Assembly (NCBI RefSeq): GCF_033958435.1
Contig: NC_134167.1
Span: 1,384,001 to 1,448,000 of the forward strand
Source: Carettochelys insculpta
Lineage: Eukaryota; Chordata; Testudines; Carettochelyidae
DNA: 64,000 nt
Reading direction: 5' to 3'
In this document: positions 25,138-35,328 of the stretch, one piece after another
Layout: the number at the start of each line of letters is the position of its first letter
How positions within the stretch are numbered: position 1 is the stretch's first letter
Translations under genes and position numbers: made by a program
The notes under the pieces: generated by a model
What the model saw: the letters and a program-made list of their open reading frames with translations, nothing else
Databases searched by the model: none
Told to the model about the DNA's origin: nothing

Positions 25138-25825
25138 ACACAGAATCACAGGGCTGGAAGGGACCTCAGGAGATCATCTAGTCCAGCCCACTGCTTCAAG
25201 CAAGATCAACCCCTACTAAGTCATCCCAGCCAGGACCTTGTCCAGCCGGGACCTAAAAACCTCAAGGGATGGAGAATCCACCACCTCTCTGGGCAACCGC
25301 ATTCCAGTGTTTCACCGCTCGCCTGGTCAAGTAGTTTTTCCTGAGATCTAACCTACACCTCTCCCTCTTCAACTTCTGACCATTACTCCTTGTTCTGCCA
25401 TTTGACACCACGGAGAACAGTTTCTCACCCTCCTTTTTAGAGCTCCCCTTCAGGAAGTTGAAGGCTGCTGTTAAATCACCTCTAAGTCTTCTCTTCTGTA
25501 AACTAAACAAGCCCAAATCCCTTAGCCTCTCCTTGTAGGTCTTGTGATCCAGACCTTTAATCATGTTTGTTGCCCTTCACTGAACCTGCTCCAGCAAATC
25601 CACATCCTTTTTATACCGGAGGACCCAAAACCAAACATAATATTCCAGATGTGGCCTGATCAGTGCTGAATAAAGAGGAATAACTACTTCTCTAGATCTG
25701 CTTGAAATGCTTCTCCTAATGCACCCCAGTATGCTGTTAGCTTTCTTGGCTAAAGGGCATACTGTTGACTCATATCCAGCCTTTCATCCACCATAACCCC
25801 TAGGTCCCTTTCCATCGTAGAAGTC
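25138..25825 (-). pseudogene. CR1 LINE 3' end with ORF2 C-terminus
   Basis: The minus-strand frame 25564-25262 gives a typical CR1 ORF2 C-terminus: KGLDHKTYKERLRDLGLFSL then RRLRGDLTAAFNFLKGSSKK and RLDLRKNYLTRRAVKHWNAV. The 3' UTR follows, ending near CACAGAATCACAGGGCTGGA. Upstream, to 25825, older ORF2 sequence continues with disrupted frames. It lacks the RT catalytic core and is 5'-truncated, as most LINE copies are. Confidence 0.9.
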
Positions 25826-28599
25826 AGACCCAGGAAGCACCAAAGAAGAATCTGGTCATGATGTAGGAGTGTCCAGAGTCCTGACTGGCTTCACTCAAAG
25901 CCACCCCAGAGTTCCCAGACGGCCCCCTGCCCCAAAAATGGCCACACTTCTCCGTGGGTCTTCGGAACTAGAGCAACACCAGGCACACTTCTTCCCACCT
26001 GTTGAGAAGCTGCACACAGTGGGCCGGGAGGGTGTTGTGGTGGAGCAGAGTAGGCTATTGTGCTGTGCCGCCTGCATGGTGAGTGGTGGGAGATGAACCC
26101 TATTGTCAGCCCGGCACCAGGTCCCACAATCCCCCAACTCTCTCCTCTCTATAGGACAGTTGAGGCAGCTCTTCCAGGCCCTGTGGTTTCTGGGGGCCCT
26201 GTAGCACCCACCCCACTCTGTCCTATAGACAGGACAGCTCTGATTGGGGGCCTACACCTAGCATCAGCAGATAAAATCAAGAGGGATCTAGGGCAGAAAG
26301 CAGAGCACTGGGACCACGTGCTTTGCACAGCCTGCACTGCTTAGTAGACGGGTTGTTCCATTTTGGACTAGCTGAAGCTTCTTCAGGGCCGAGGGTTTTA
26401 CCTTCAGCTGCAAATTGCTTTCAGTGAATCATGCCCTGAGGCTACAAATGGAACTGGTCAAATTTCTTCAAAAGTCAATTTGGGGGCAGAACTGTGTTTG
26501 CAAACACTTTCCAGAAGGGAAATCTTCCCATCTTTTCCTCCTGAGACCCTCTCTTTTGTAGCAAGTGACAAAGGAACGGATCACTGGGGCCTGCTCTGCG
26601 TGCCGCAGGACAGCATTATGTAATAGCTTGCTGTAGGGCAACGTGGGTGTTCTTGTGCTCTCCTGGCCTCCAACAGCAATGAACTAACCAAGGGACCTCA
26701 GCCCAGCAGGTTCACACAATCTGAAAAGGAGGATGCACTCTTCATCTGGTTTCCCTTTCTCGTGCGCTGCCTGGGTTCAGCTTTATCATGCCATATTTTA
26801 CCCAAGAACAGATCTCAGCAAGATGCTGATGTTGACAACAAGTGATGTAAAGCAGATGCAGAGTTGAGTGGACACTGCTTACACTGCAAGTGGCCCCTGA
26901 GGATGAATTACATCATCCGCAAACAGCAACCAACTGAATATGTGCCATTTACTAGTTAACATACTTGTCCGTTAACAGATGTGTGCACATACAATAGCAA
27001 ACCAAATCTAAAAAAACCACTCATTTCTTGCCCTGGCTCTGGAATTGGAAGATACAGAAGTGCCAAGTCCACAACTGTTTTGGTTTCATTTAAATACAAG
27101 TGCATGTTAGGTATCTCCCCACCCCAGGGTTCTGATAAATGAATTTCAGCTGCTTCAGATGCTCTTGCAGAAAGAAATTCTGATCCCTGCACACATTTTC
27201 CAAATTTAGCATTGTGCTTTTCGACCATGGAGTCAATGGGGCCAAAGCTGCCTAATCGCCTCCCTAAAGATACTGAGACATATCGAATCTCAGTGCTTGT
27301 GGTCATACAGTAAACCAGTATCAGACTCAGGGATGAAAGCCAGGAATCCTTAGTCCTGGTCACTTTACTGACCCATTAGATGATACTACTGCCTTTATAA
27401 AGGACCAGAATTTCCAAGGTTGCTGAGCACATTTCCCATTGACTTCATATGGAGTACTGGGGACTCAGCACTTCTGAATATAGGCTTCCAAATGTTGTGG
27501 CAGAGATGTATAATGATTAATGAACTACAAGCTAAAAAGCTTAGCTAAGTCAAAACATTTATTTTCTTGCTTGCTTTTCCTTCTCTTGTGTTTGTGTAAG
27601 CCATTGCTTCAAACACTATTTTTCCTCTTTCATACTTGACAGAACCACTTTCATCAGTGGTCTCCCTGATGCATGCCGTCAACATTCTTCTCTGAAGCAA
27701 CCCAGTAAAATACAATCCAGCCATCTTGTTTGTTCATTCACTTCAGTTCATCCCCTCAGAGGTACATGCCCAACTCTGGGTCCAAAAATACATCACACAC
27801 ATCCTTTTCTGAGTTAAGGGGTCTGATTCGTGACTGAACTCCTCCAAATATTTGCTAGAGTAATTATGTTATTTTTATAGCATTACAACTGACATAAAAC
27901 TGGAACATTACAGTGGTAACCAATCCCAAGGTCTTCAATAAATACAGCCTCTTTTGTGATCTACTCCATTACCTACTGCACTGGAAGCTCCTCCAAGCAG
28001 GGAGTTTGCCTTACTTTATCTCCATGGGTGCACAAGATGTTAGATAAGAAGTAACAATAACTAAAATGCAGAAACTTGATATCTGTGCATAGCAAAAGCT
28101 GGATCAAGAGTGTTGGCACCAACTGCCCATCTCAGCAAAGTGCTCAAAGACCATGTAACCTTGTTACCTCTAGTGGCTGCATATCCAAGTTCAGGGATGG
28201 CATATGTACTCTGAAGCAAAGTGGTGCATTTGTGTTACTCATGCTAAGCTTCACTTACAGGCCTGTTCAGACCACATGCTGCCAGAGCAGTAGCAAACCC
28301 TTTCAAAGCCACAAAGGAGTGTCTAGCAATTGACTTCTCCCTGGGCATCCCATTCACATCTCCGACACTCACGGAAGATTAATCCAGGCAAGCAGCCCTT
28401 ACTCATCACAGGGATGCCTCCAGGCATGTCCTAACACACGATTCTTGATCTTAAAGTGTTTAGCCACATGCCACCTATTGCTGGATTTGCCCATGCAGCT
28501 GGGTCAGATTAGTCCTCTTCCCCCTCCATTCAGAGGTTTGTTCATTTTCCTGGCCCTGGAAATTTACTAATCACCTACAGCTACTGTCAGAATGACATC
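25826..28599. other. Unassigned noncoding DNA
   Basis: No gene seen. A MIR-like stretch is possible at about 27280-27370, but it is weak. A 135-codon minus-strand frame at 27363-26956 has no recognisable feature. Confidence 0.4.
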
Positions 28600-28665
28600 A
28601 TGTAGCTCAATAAATAAATGTGTTAGTCTTAAACGTGCCACAAGACTGCTTCTTTTTTTATCATG
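28600..28665 (+). mobile_element. PLE tail fragment
   Basis: AATAAATGTGTTAGTCTTAA followed by a GTGCCACAAGACTGCTTC block is the distal part of the Penelope-like tail. Confidence 0.5.
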
Positions 28666-29235
28666 TGAATGACCTCCAAAACTAGTTCTGTGGCCTTGCA
28701 AAGGATTCTCATGAACTGTGTGACTCACGCCAGTCAGAATCAATGCAACACTGTGGCTCACCCCTTAGGGCAGGCCTGCTGCCAGGGAGGAGTGAAGGGG
28801 CCAAATGCCCATGTGCCCAGTGATTCAAAACGGGCTGGAGCTCCCAGCTGCCACCCCCTACAGTAGTAGCAGTGGTGGTGCCTAGAGCCTCAGGCTCTTT
28901 AAATCACCACTGGACGCTGTGCAGGGCACCCCACACAACTCTTAGGGCTGCTGGGGGTGGGAGGGGAAGGGAGTGCTGAGGGAGACATCACAGACTGGGA
29001 GGCACTGAGGGCGCCAGCCTCTCCCAGACCCCAGTTCTCAAAGTTGCGTTTATGTTTGATGCAATAAAAACGTGCTCTGCCCTGCACAGGTACATCCAGA
29101 AAAAATGTAGCTATTACACCTGCACATGCAAGTTCCCACCAAGATCTAGAGCTCCAATGTGTCTGGGCTGATACAGAGAGACAGTCCTTCCCCCAAAGAA
29201 TTTACAATCTAAGACTGCAGTCCTGCTAAGACACA
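28666..29235. other. Unassigned noncoding DNA
   Basis: GC-richer stretch containing CTCTTTAAATCACCACTGG, whose complement resembles words near 63110. No boundary can be set. Confidence 0.35.
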
Positions 29236-29947
29236 GGCTATGTCTACATTATGAGATAAAAATCGAACTTAAAGGAGTTAGCTCAACATTAAAACACCAC
29301 TATTCACTGTTAATCATCAGCCCAATTTAGTCTGCCCTAACAGCGATGACAAAATGTTGATGTTAATGGACAGGTATAACATCAATCTTGAGTTTAAAAT
29401 GTTGAATAAAGGTGAGTGTGGAAGTGTCCTGTCTTTCATTCAAATGTATTAGCTTCCAAAAGTGTCCCATAAGTATCCCACAAAGCTGCATCTGGCTTCC
29501 ACTAGTAGTGGAGAGCTGGAAGCCAGGAAATAGAGCAGGGCTGCTACTCTGTCTGTTTCACAGGTCCCTCAAGCTGCAGGGACCCAGGAAACTGATAGCA
29601 GTGCCGCACCTGGCTCCCAGTCCCTCCCTACCAGCAGGAGCCAGGAAACTGACCAAGGCTGCTGTGCTATCAGTTTCCATGGTCCCTCAAGCTATGGGAA
29701 CCCAGGAACCAGAGTGGTGCTGCACCTGTCTTCCAGCTCACAATGCAGGGCTGAGGGAACTGTGGGATAGGTTCCCAGAATGCACTGCTGCAACACTCGA
29801 TGTGTGGTGATTTCAGTGTAGAAGCAATATGTTGAATTTGCTGGGAGCCTGTGGGAAGTGAGGATACTCAGAATTGACTCATAAAAACCAGCATTAGAAA
29901 ATTGATTTTTAATAAATTTGAATTTATCTTGTAGAGTAGACAAAGCC
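29236..29947. mobile_element. MITE, Harbinger-like ends
   Basis: A 712-bp element with left end GGCTATGTCTACATTATGAG and right end CTTGTAGAGTAGACAAAGCC, imperfectly complementary. It is flanked by a 3-bp ACA duplication (29933-29935, 29948-29950). It has no transposase. A GC-rich interior with repeated GGAAACTGA/CAGGAA words lies between AT-rich ends. A 132-codon open frame at 29412 shows no domain. Confidence 0.75.
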
Positions 29948-30149
29948 ACACACACATTCTTTCCTTTGATTCCCATCGACTTTCACCTTCCCTAGCATTC
30001 CTACCTTTAGTGTTATAATAAAGGAACTAGAGTCATACACGATCATTCTAAAATGCAAGGATCAACACTGCAGGGCGCTGAGTACTTCCTCTGAAGTCAA
30101 TAGGAGACAGCGCATAAGGCACACCGAAGGAAGGAATTATTTGTGATGT

Positions 30150-30500
30150 TACTCTCCAGAGTCATGAAAACAGACTTATGGTGTGGATATAACTGATATA
30201 TACTTTATACAAGAGGGCTCATGTAATATATCATTAGAACAGTTATGATTTACTGAATGTGATTTCTACACCTGTATCATTTTTTTCGTCCCACGTTAGC
30301 AATAATGGCCATGTATCTGTATTACAAGTGTGCTGCTTTGGGTGTCACAATTACAAAAATGCCAGAAGGGGCTGATGGCCCTTCAGCCAAAACAACAAGA
30401 CTGAAGATTCTAACCTCTTCGCTTCTGGCGAAGCATCTGAGAAGGAGCTGTGACACTAGGTCAGGTGGTCCCATCACCTGATGTTAAACACGATCTCAGA
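30150..30500 (+). mobile_element. Possible LTR fragment
   Basis: ATATATCATTAGAACAGTTA, TGATTTACTGAATGTGATTT and TACAAGTGTGCTGC follow the order of a similar stretch in the LTR at 56300-56420. No ends or duplication are visible, so this may be a truncated solo LTR of the same group. Confidence 0.4.
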
Positions 30501-30588
30501 CTTCTAGTAATGTTCCACTAAAAGTAAAGGCAGGAATCAAGTTTGGGCAAGAAAAGATTCTCACTTTTCAGCTGTGTCTACATGTGCA

Positions 30589-30606
30589 TGCTACTTCGAA
30601 GTAGCA
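30589..30606. promoter_or_regulatory. Subterminal palindrome, left end
   Basis: TGCTACTTCGAAGTAGCA is a perfect 18-nt palindrome 19 nt inside the left end, and 11166-11183 in the deletion derivative carries the same palindrome with one compensated change. It is a candidate transposase or SANT-protein binding site; the role is inferred. Confidence 0.6.
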
Positions 30607-30715
30607 GCACTAACTTCGAAATAGCGCCCGTCGCGGCTACACGCGTCAGGCACTATTTCGAAGTTAGGCGGCGAGACGTCGAAGTCCCGAACCCCATGAG
30701 GGGATAGGAATAGCG

Positions 30716-30746
30716 CCCTACTTCGACGTTCAACGTCGAAGTAGGG
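30716..30746. promoter_or_regulatory. Subterminal palindrome 2
   Basis: Inverted arms CCCTACTTCGACGTT and AACGTCGAAGTAGGG around one base. The same structure is kept at 11011-11042 in the deleted copy. Confidence 0.55.
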
Positions 30747-30981
30747 ACAGCGTAGACGATCCGCGTCCCGCAATGTCGAAATTGGCGGGTCCTCCATGGC
30801 GGCCATCAGCTCAGGGGTTGGGAGACGTTCTCTCCAGCCCCTCAGCTCACTGGTGGCCGCGTGGAGCGGCCCCTTAAAGGTCCCCTCCCCCTCCCTTCCT
30901 CTGCAGGAAGCTGAGGCAATGTGCAGGCTGCAGCCTGCACACGCGGGCAGCCTGCAGCACCCTCAGCCCCACAGAGCAGCG

Positions 30982-31583
30982 ATGGCTGGCCGGCAGCCCC
31001 CCCAGGGGACCCCCACCAAGGGGAGCCAGGGCAGCCAGGCTGGGAAGCGGCAGCGGGGCCCCTCCTGGACGGAGGCCGAGCTGCAGGACCTGCTGGGGCT
31101 CTGGAGCGAGGAGGAGCTGCTCCAGGTAATGGGGAGCAAGAGGCGGAACGCGGATGCGTTTGCTCGGCTGGCCGACGGCCTGGCTGCCCGGGGTCACCCT
31201 ACCCACACTCCTGACCACGTCAGGAGTAAGGTCAAGGAGCTGCGGCAGGGTTACGCCCGGGCCCGGGATGCGGCCAGCCGATTTGGGGCCACCCCCGTCA
31301 CTTGCCCCTTTTACAGAGAGCTCAGGGACATCCTGGGCTCCCGGCACACCTCCTCCCCTCCAGCCACCCTTGACACCTTGGCTGACGAGCCCCAGCAGGC
31401 CCTGCAGCCGGAGTCCGCCCCGCACCCCAGGGGCCCCCCACGGGACATCGCGGCAGGAGGACGACGACGAGAGGGGCTCCTCCTCCGCAGAATCCAGCCT
31501 GCAGATCCTCCTCCTGCCATCCCGGAGCAGCAGCAGGGCCTCCGACCCCCGGGGATCTCCGGACCGTGGGAGCGGATCGACAG
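30982..31583 (+). CDS. Harbinger SANT/Myb-like protein, exon 1
   Basis: Encodes the DNA-binding partner protein that Harbinger elements use to bring the nuclease to the nucleus and element ends (known for the superfamily). From the ATG at 30982 (GCGATGG context) residues 27-119 form a trihelix SANT/Myb_DNA-bind_4-like domain: PSWTEAELQDLLGLW with Trp29 and Trp41, HVRSKVKELRQGYARARD as third helix, PFYRELRDILG at its end. An in-frame ATG at 30796 lies in the subterminal region shared with the MITE; CCTTCCTCTGCAG just before 30904 looks like a splice acceptor, so I prefer the later ATG. The frame changes near 31425-31450, in a G/C homopolymer stretch: upstream runs the domain frame, downstream the frame shifted by +1 gives the acidic Ser-rich segment QEDDDERGSSSAESS. 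That second frame runs to the donor CAG|GTAGGT at 31583/31584. A 1-nt insertion or sequencing error is likely. Confidence 0.75.
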
Positions 31584-32432
31584 GTAGGTACCCCTCTCTG
31601 GTGGACGCCCCTGGGCTTGAGGGGCGGGGGTAAGAGAGATGTGTCCAGGGCCCCCCACATGCTCACATGGCCATGGCCCCAAGGACACCAGGGCCATGGC
31701 CCTCACAGCACTGCAGCCATCAGCCCGTGCCCCCCCCCACCCCGCATGACAGTGCCATGCCCCATCCCCGGGCCAGGGGGGAGCGGAACCTCGAGGGGCC
31801 CCCGGGAGGAGGGGGTGGGACACCCCGCAGCAGCAGCATGTGATGGAGTGGGGGGAGTGCCAAAAGGAGACTCAGGCTACATATGAGCCACAAGAGCCGA
31901 ATAGCTCCCAGGGCCAAAGGAGGATCCTGGCGCTACAGCTGGCAGGTGACACCTCTGCCCTGAACAAACAGGAGGGAGGAGCCGAGCTGGCTTGGAACTG
32001 GCGGGGGAGGGCGGGGGCCACAGGTAGAGGCTAGGGGAAGGGAGAGCTGGTAGGCAGCCAGCCTGAGGAGGGGGAAAGCTGCATCCCAGAGGGGCCCCCC
32101 TTGGGGTCTTCTCCCCACGACAGGTTGGAAGGACTGTCTCTTCCAACAGCTGGTGCTGTCACTCCTGCCAGAAATTGGCCATCTGTGGCCTAAGAAACCT
32201 CTCCTGCTCTCAGACCCTGCGGGGTGAAGTGAGAGTCGCTCCCACCAGGGGACAGGGTGCAGGGCAGGGGGACCCCTGAACCCCATCCATCACAGCAGCA
32301 TCTCCCGGGGATGGGGAACCTGCAGCACAGGGCTGGGGGGACAAAGGCCACGGCTCGCGGCCCACACTAACGCCTGTCTCCATTCTTCTTCCCCCCCTCC
32401 TCTCCTGTGTCCTGCACCTGCACCATCCGAAG
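31584..32432 (+). other. Intron of the SANT gene
   Basis: An 849-bp interval starting GTAGGTACC and ending after a CTTCTTCCCCCCCTCCTCTC pyrimidine tract and CCGAAG. Joining 31583 to 32433 keeps the downstream (shifted) exon 1 frame open into exon 2, which supports these sites. Overlapping GC-rich frames on both strands here are not coding. Confidence 0.6.
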
Positions 32433-32970
32433 GACCGGAAGAGAGCGCCGGCGAGGCGTCAGTTGTCCCGGAGAGCCCTCCGGGACCATCGCTCCAGGGC
32501 AGCCCCTCGGCCGAGGATGGACCAGCCCCGCGGCAGGCTAGACGGTGGACCCCGCGCCTCCAACCGCCGCCGGCGACGGACCCCCAGCTGCTGGCCATCC
32601 TCCGTGGGCAGCTGGAGGTCGCGGAGCAGCACCTCCAGCTGCAGGAGCGGGCGCTGGCCTGGCGCCAGGAGGCATGGGGGGCCTATATGCAGATATTTAA
32701 CCGCCTGGTGGACTACCTGGCCCCCCATGCCGCGCCGGCCGACCCATCGCCCGCCCTGCCGCCCCACCACCAGCTGCTCCGCCCGTCGCCGGCCCGTCCG
32801 CCATCGCCCCGCCACCCACGCGCAAGGACCAGAGCGCCGAGGGACCCCTGGAGCCATCTGACACTCGCCGGCCCCCATACCTTCTGGTCCAGCCCGCTTC
32901 CACCCAGCCACGGACCAGCCTGCGAGCGCGGCGGGGCTCCCAGGGGGCCACGCCCAGTGCCAGGCTATAG
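32433..32970 (+). CDS. Harbinger SANT protein, exon 2
   Basis: Continues the gene with PEESAGEASVVPESPPGPS and then a helical, probably coiled-coil segment LLAILRGQLEVAEQHLQLQE followed by RALAWRQEAWGAYMQIFNRL (about 32584-32706). Such C-terminal helical tails are usual in these proteins and may bind the nuclease. A second frame change seems to lie between about 32710 and 32815: the frame ending at TAG 32968-32970 reads RKDQSAEGPLEPSDTRRP, which looks like the natural end, while the helical frame runs on without a stop into noncoding sequence. With the break in exon 1 this suggests a defective copy. Confidence 0.6.
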
Positions 32971-33381
32971 GGGCGAGGGGCCCGGGACATGGGCCCCCGC
33001 CTTGTATATAGTTGGACCCTGTTTTTTTGGTCCCCCCCGTTTGCCCCGTCCTCCCCACGTAAATAGTTCTCCCCTTTCTCCTCCATGGTTTTCTTTTTAT
33101 TATTTATGGCACACAGTTGTTTCTTTGGATTGTTTTATTTTTGTACATATTGCTTTTGTTGAACGTTTGTACCTAGTTTTCTGTTTGTGGTTCACATTTA
33201 TTTACACCCAAAAAAAAAAGGTTCAGAAAGAAAAAAAAAAAATTTACTTTCAGCCACAAGTGCGTGCTGTCATTTGTCCAGGACAAGTGGGCGAGGGGGG
33301 CGTTGGGGTGCTCCATGGTGTGGGCGTTGGGGAAAGAGTGTGGGGGAGGAAGGGGCGGGCAGTAGGGGGCCTGGGCAGAGT
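32971..33381. other. Spacer between convergent Harbinger genes
   Basis: AT-rich 411-bp spacer with two A-runs (33210-33218, 33230-33242). TTTATT at 33197-33202 is an AATAAA on the minus strand, about 180 nt past the nuclease stop. Confidence 0.6.
33197..33202 (-). terminator. Poly(A) signal for nuclease gene
   Basis: AATAAA on the minus strand, downstream of the nuclease stop codon. Placement is suitable; use is inferred. Confidence 0.5.
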
Positions 33382-34722
33382 TCACCCCGTGGCCTGTTCG
33401 TCGAAGTGGGCCCGCAGGGCCTCCCGGACCCGGGTCCCCTCGGGGTCCACCTGCCGACTGGGGGCAGCAGGTGGCTGGACGTGTGCCCTGCCGGCCTCCG
33501 CAGCCCAGCCCTGCAGAAAGGTCTCCCCCTTGCTCTCGACCAAATTGTGCAGGGCACAGCAGGCACCCACAATCTGGGGGATGTTGTTGGGGCCCGCATC
33601 CAGGCGGGTCAGGAGACATCTCCAGCGTCCCTTCAGGCAGCCATATGAGCGCTCCATCACCTGGCGTGCACAGTTCAGGCGCTTGTTGAAGCGCTCCTGG
33701 CTAGCGGAGAGATGGCCCGTGTAGGGGTGCATGAGCCACGGCCGGAGGGGGTAGGCCGCATGTGCGATGACGCAGAAGGGCATGGTGGTGTCCCCCAGAG
33801 GGATCTCCCGCTGGGGGATGTAGGTCCCCGCCTCCAGCCGGCGGCACAGGCCTGAGTTCCGGAAAACCCGGGCGTTGTGGGTGCTGCCAGGCCAGCCCAT
33901 GTAAATGTCCTGGAAACGTCCCCGGCTGTCCACCAAGGCCTGCAAGACGACAGAATGGTAGCCCTTGCGATTGAGGTATCGTCCGCCACTGTGATGCGGG
34001 GCACGGATGGGGATGTGAGTCCCATCCAGAGCCCCGAAGCAGTTGGGGAAGCCCAGGGTGGCAAAGGCGGCGATGGTGGCATCTGGGTCCCCCAGCCTCA
34101 CGAGCCTGTGCAGGAGCATGGCGTTGATGGCACGCACAACCTGCAGAGAAAGCACATGGGACAGCCCCAATGAGGGGTGAGCAGGGTGTGCGTGGGCCTG
34201 CCCTGCCCTGCCCTGGCCTCCCCCCGTGGGTTCACTTACCTCCATGAAGACAGCCCCAACGGTGGCCTTTCCGACACCAAACTGCTGGCCCACGGATCGG
34301 TAGCTGTCCGCAGTGGCCAGCTTCCAGACAGCGATGCCGACCCGTTTCTGCACCGTTAGGGCACGCCGCATGGCAGTGTCCTGGTGCCTGAGTGCGGGGG
34401 TGAGCCACTGGCACAGCTCCAGGAATGTCTGCCAGGTCATCCTGAAGTTCCTGAGCCAGTGGTCGTCATCCCACTCCCCAAGCACCAGCCGCTCCCACCA
34501 GTCGGTGCTGGTGGGGTAGCTCCACAGCCGCCAGCGTGTGAGGTGGGGGGTGGAGAGGGGTGCTGCAGGGGTAAGGGTTGAGGCCTGCTGCCCTGGGGGC
34601 ATCTCCTCCCCTGGGGCAAGGAGGTGCTCAGCTGCCTCCCACATGGCATGGGTCAGGGCAAGCCCTGCTCCTGCCGGGAGGGCTGGGTGGACCTCTAGCT
34701 GCTGCTGCTGCTGGGGGTCCAT
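33382..34722 (-). CDS. Harbinger (HARBI1-type) DDE nuclease
   Basis: Transposase that cuts element ends with a metal-dependent RNase H-like DDE fold (DDE_Tnp_4 family). Unspliced, the frame is 446 codons; a 99-nt intron at 34141-34239 would give 413. Residues 85-160 form the N-terminal helical region (DDHWLRNFRMTWQTFLEL; SVGQQFGVGKATVGAVF, helix-turn-helix-like). First catalytic Asp is D233 in GALDGTHIPI. GWPGSTHNARVF is at 276-287. The second Asp is expected in the block before YPLRPWLM, but the sequence reads VIAHAAYPL with His321. Glu357 lies in ARQVMERSYGCLKGRWRCL, 35 residues on. C-terminal GACCALHN is typical. The start MDPQQQQQ is supported by the same M-D-P-Q start in the deleted copy at 10520. 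If His321 is real and not an error, this copy is probably catalytically dead although its frame is open. Confidence 0.9.
   Translation of the reverse strand: MDPQQQQQLEVHPALPAGAGLALTHAMWEAAEHLLAPGEEMPPGQQASTLTPAAPLSTPHLTRWRLWSYPTSTDWWERLVLGEWDDDHWLRNFRMTWQTFLELCQWLTPALRHQDTAMRRALTVQKRVGIAVWKLATADSYRSVGQQFGVGKATVGAVFMEVSEPTGGGQGRAGQAHAHPAHPSLGLSHVLSLQVVRAINAMLLHRLVRLGDPDATIAAFATLGFPNCFGALDGTHIPIRAPHHSGGRYLNRKGYHSVVLQALVDSRGRFQDIYMGWPGSTHNARVFRNSGLCRRLEAGTYIPQREIPLGDTTMPFCVIAHAAYPLRPWLMHPYTGHLSASQERFNKRLNCARQVMERSYGCLKGRWRCLLTRLDAGPNNIPQIVGACCALHNLVESKGETFLQGWAAEAGRAHVQPPAAPSRQVDPEGTRVREALRAHFDEQATG
34141..34239 (-). other. In-frame stop-free intron of nuclease
   Basis: On the minus strand the interval starts GTAAGTG and ends CTTTCTCTGCAG. 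It is 99 nt (33 codons) with no in-frame stop and falls between codons 161 and 195, in a Gly/His/Pro-rich stretch foreign to the family. Splicing joins FME to VRAINAMLL. Confidence 0.8.
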
Positions 34723-34948
34723 GACTGCGGCGCCCGGGGTCTGTGTGCCTATGGCTCCTCAGACCGCGTGCTGTGCAGGCTGAGTGTGTCTGGGAGGGGC
34801 CCTTTAAGGGAGCGGCTAGCTGTTGCCCCGGAAGCGCTAGTCCGCCCTGTGACCCTGTCTGCAGCTGTGCCTGGCATCCCTATTTCGATGTGTGCTACTT
34901 TGGCATGTAGACGTTCCCTCGCTGCGCCTTTTTGGATGTTGGACTGTG

Positions 34949-34977
34949 CAACGTCGAAGTTGAACATCGACGTTGCC
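34949..34977. promoter_or_regulatory. Subterminal palindrome, right end
   Basis: CAACGTCGAAGTTG and CATCGACGTTG arms form an imperfect inverted repeat about 75 bp inside the right end. The deleted copy keeps the counterpart at about 10597-10625. Confidence 0.5.
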
Positions 34978-35328
34978 GGCCCTGGAGGACGTGTAGATGC
35001 TATTCATCGAAATAGGCTACTTCGATGTAGGCTTCACGTGTAGACGTAGCCTTCCTCAGTCTTAGTCGGGGCTTTGGAAAAAGGCAAACAGGACTGCTTC
35101 ACTGTCTGTCCGCCCAAGAAGATAGAGAGTGAAAACACCTGAGAGAAAGGCCAGGGCAAGCCCAGAGATATAACTAGAATTCTAAGCTACAGAATCTTTG
35201 CAACCTGTCTCAAACAACATTTCAGGTAAGAAGTTACATTTGTAGCCTCTCTCTTGAATATGTTGACTTTAGCTTCCCCCCCCCCCACCCCACCAGTAAC
35301 CTATTTTGTTCTGCTTGTTGTCCCTTAT

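Larger units (their letters stand above)
30570..35051. mobile_element. Full-length Harbinger transposon
   Basis: A 4482-bp element with ends AGCTGTGTCTACATGTG (left) and CACGTGTAGACGTAGCC (right) and TTC duplications at 30567-30569 and 35052-35054. It carries the two genes expected of the superfamily: a SANT/Myb-like gene (plus strand, from 30982) and a DDE nuclease gene (minus strand, from 34722), convergent with about 410 bp between. Each gene is preceded by a CCTTAAAGG-like core (about 30871 and 34800) that may serve as promoter. Subterminal TCGA-containing palindromes occupy the first and last about 180 bp. The low decay of the nuclease frame and the intact duplications suggest a young insertion. 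Confidence 0.92.

Noticed and set aside
26956..27363. 135-codon minus-strand open frame
   Set aside because: No domain, no splice context; partly over a possible old MIR fragment.
30874..31425. 183-codon minus-strand open frame
   Set aside because: Shadow of the SANT exon, which has a recognisable domain on the other strand.
32459..33058. 199-codon minus-strand open frame
   Set aside because: Antisense to SANT exon 2 in GC-rich DNA, where stops are rare; no domain, and overlapped by several other long frames.
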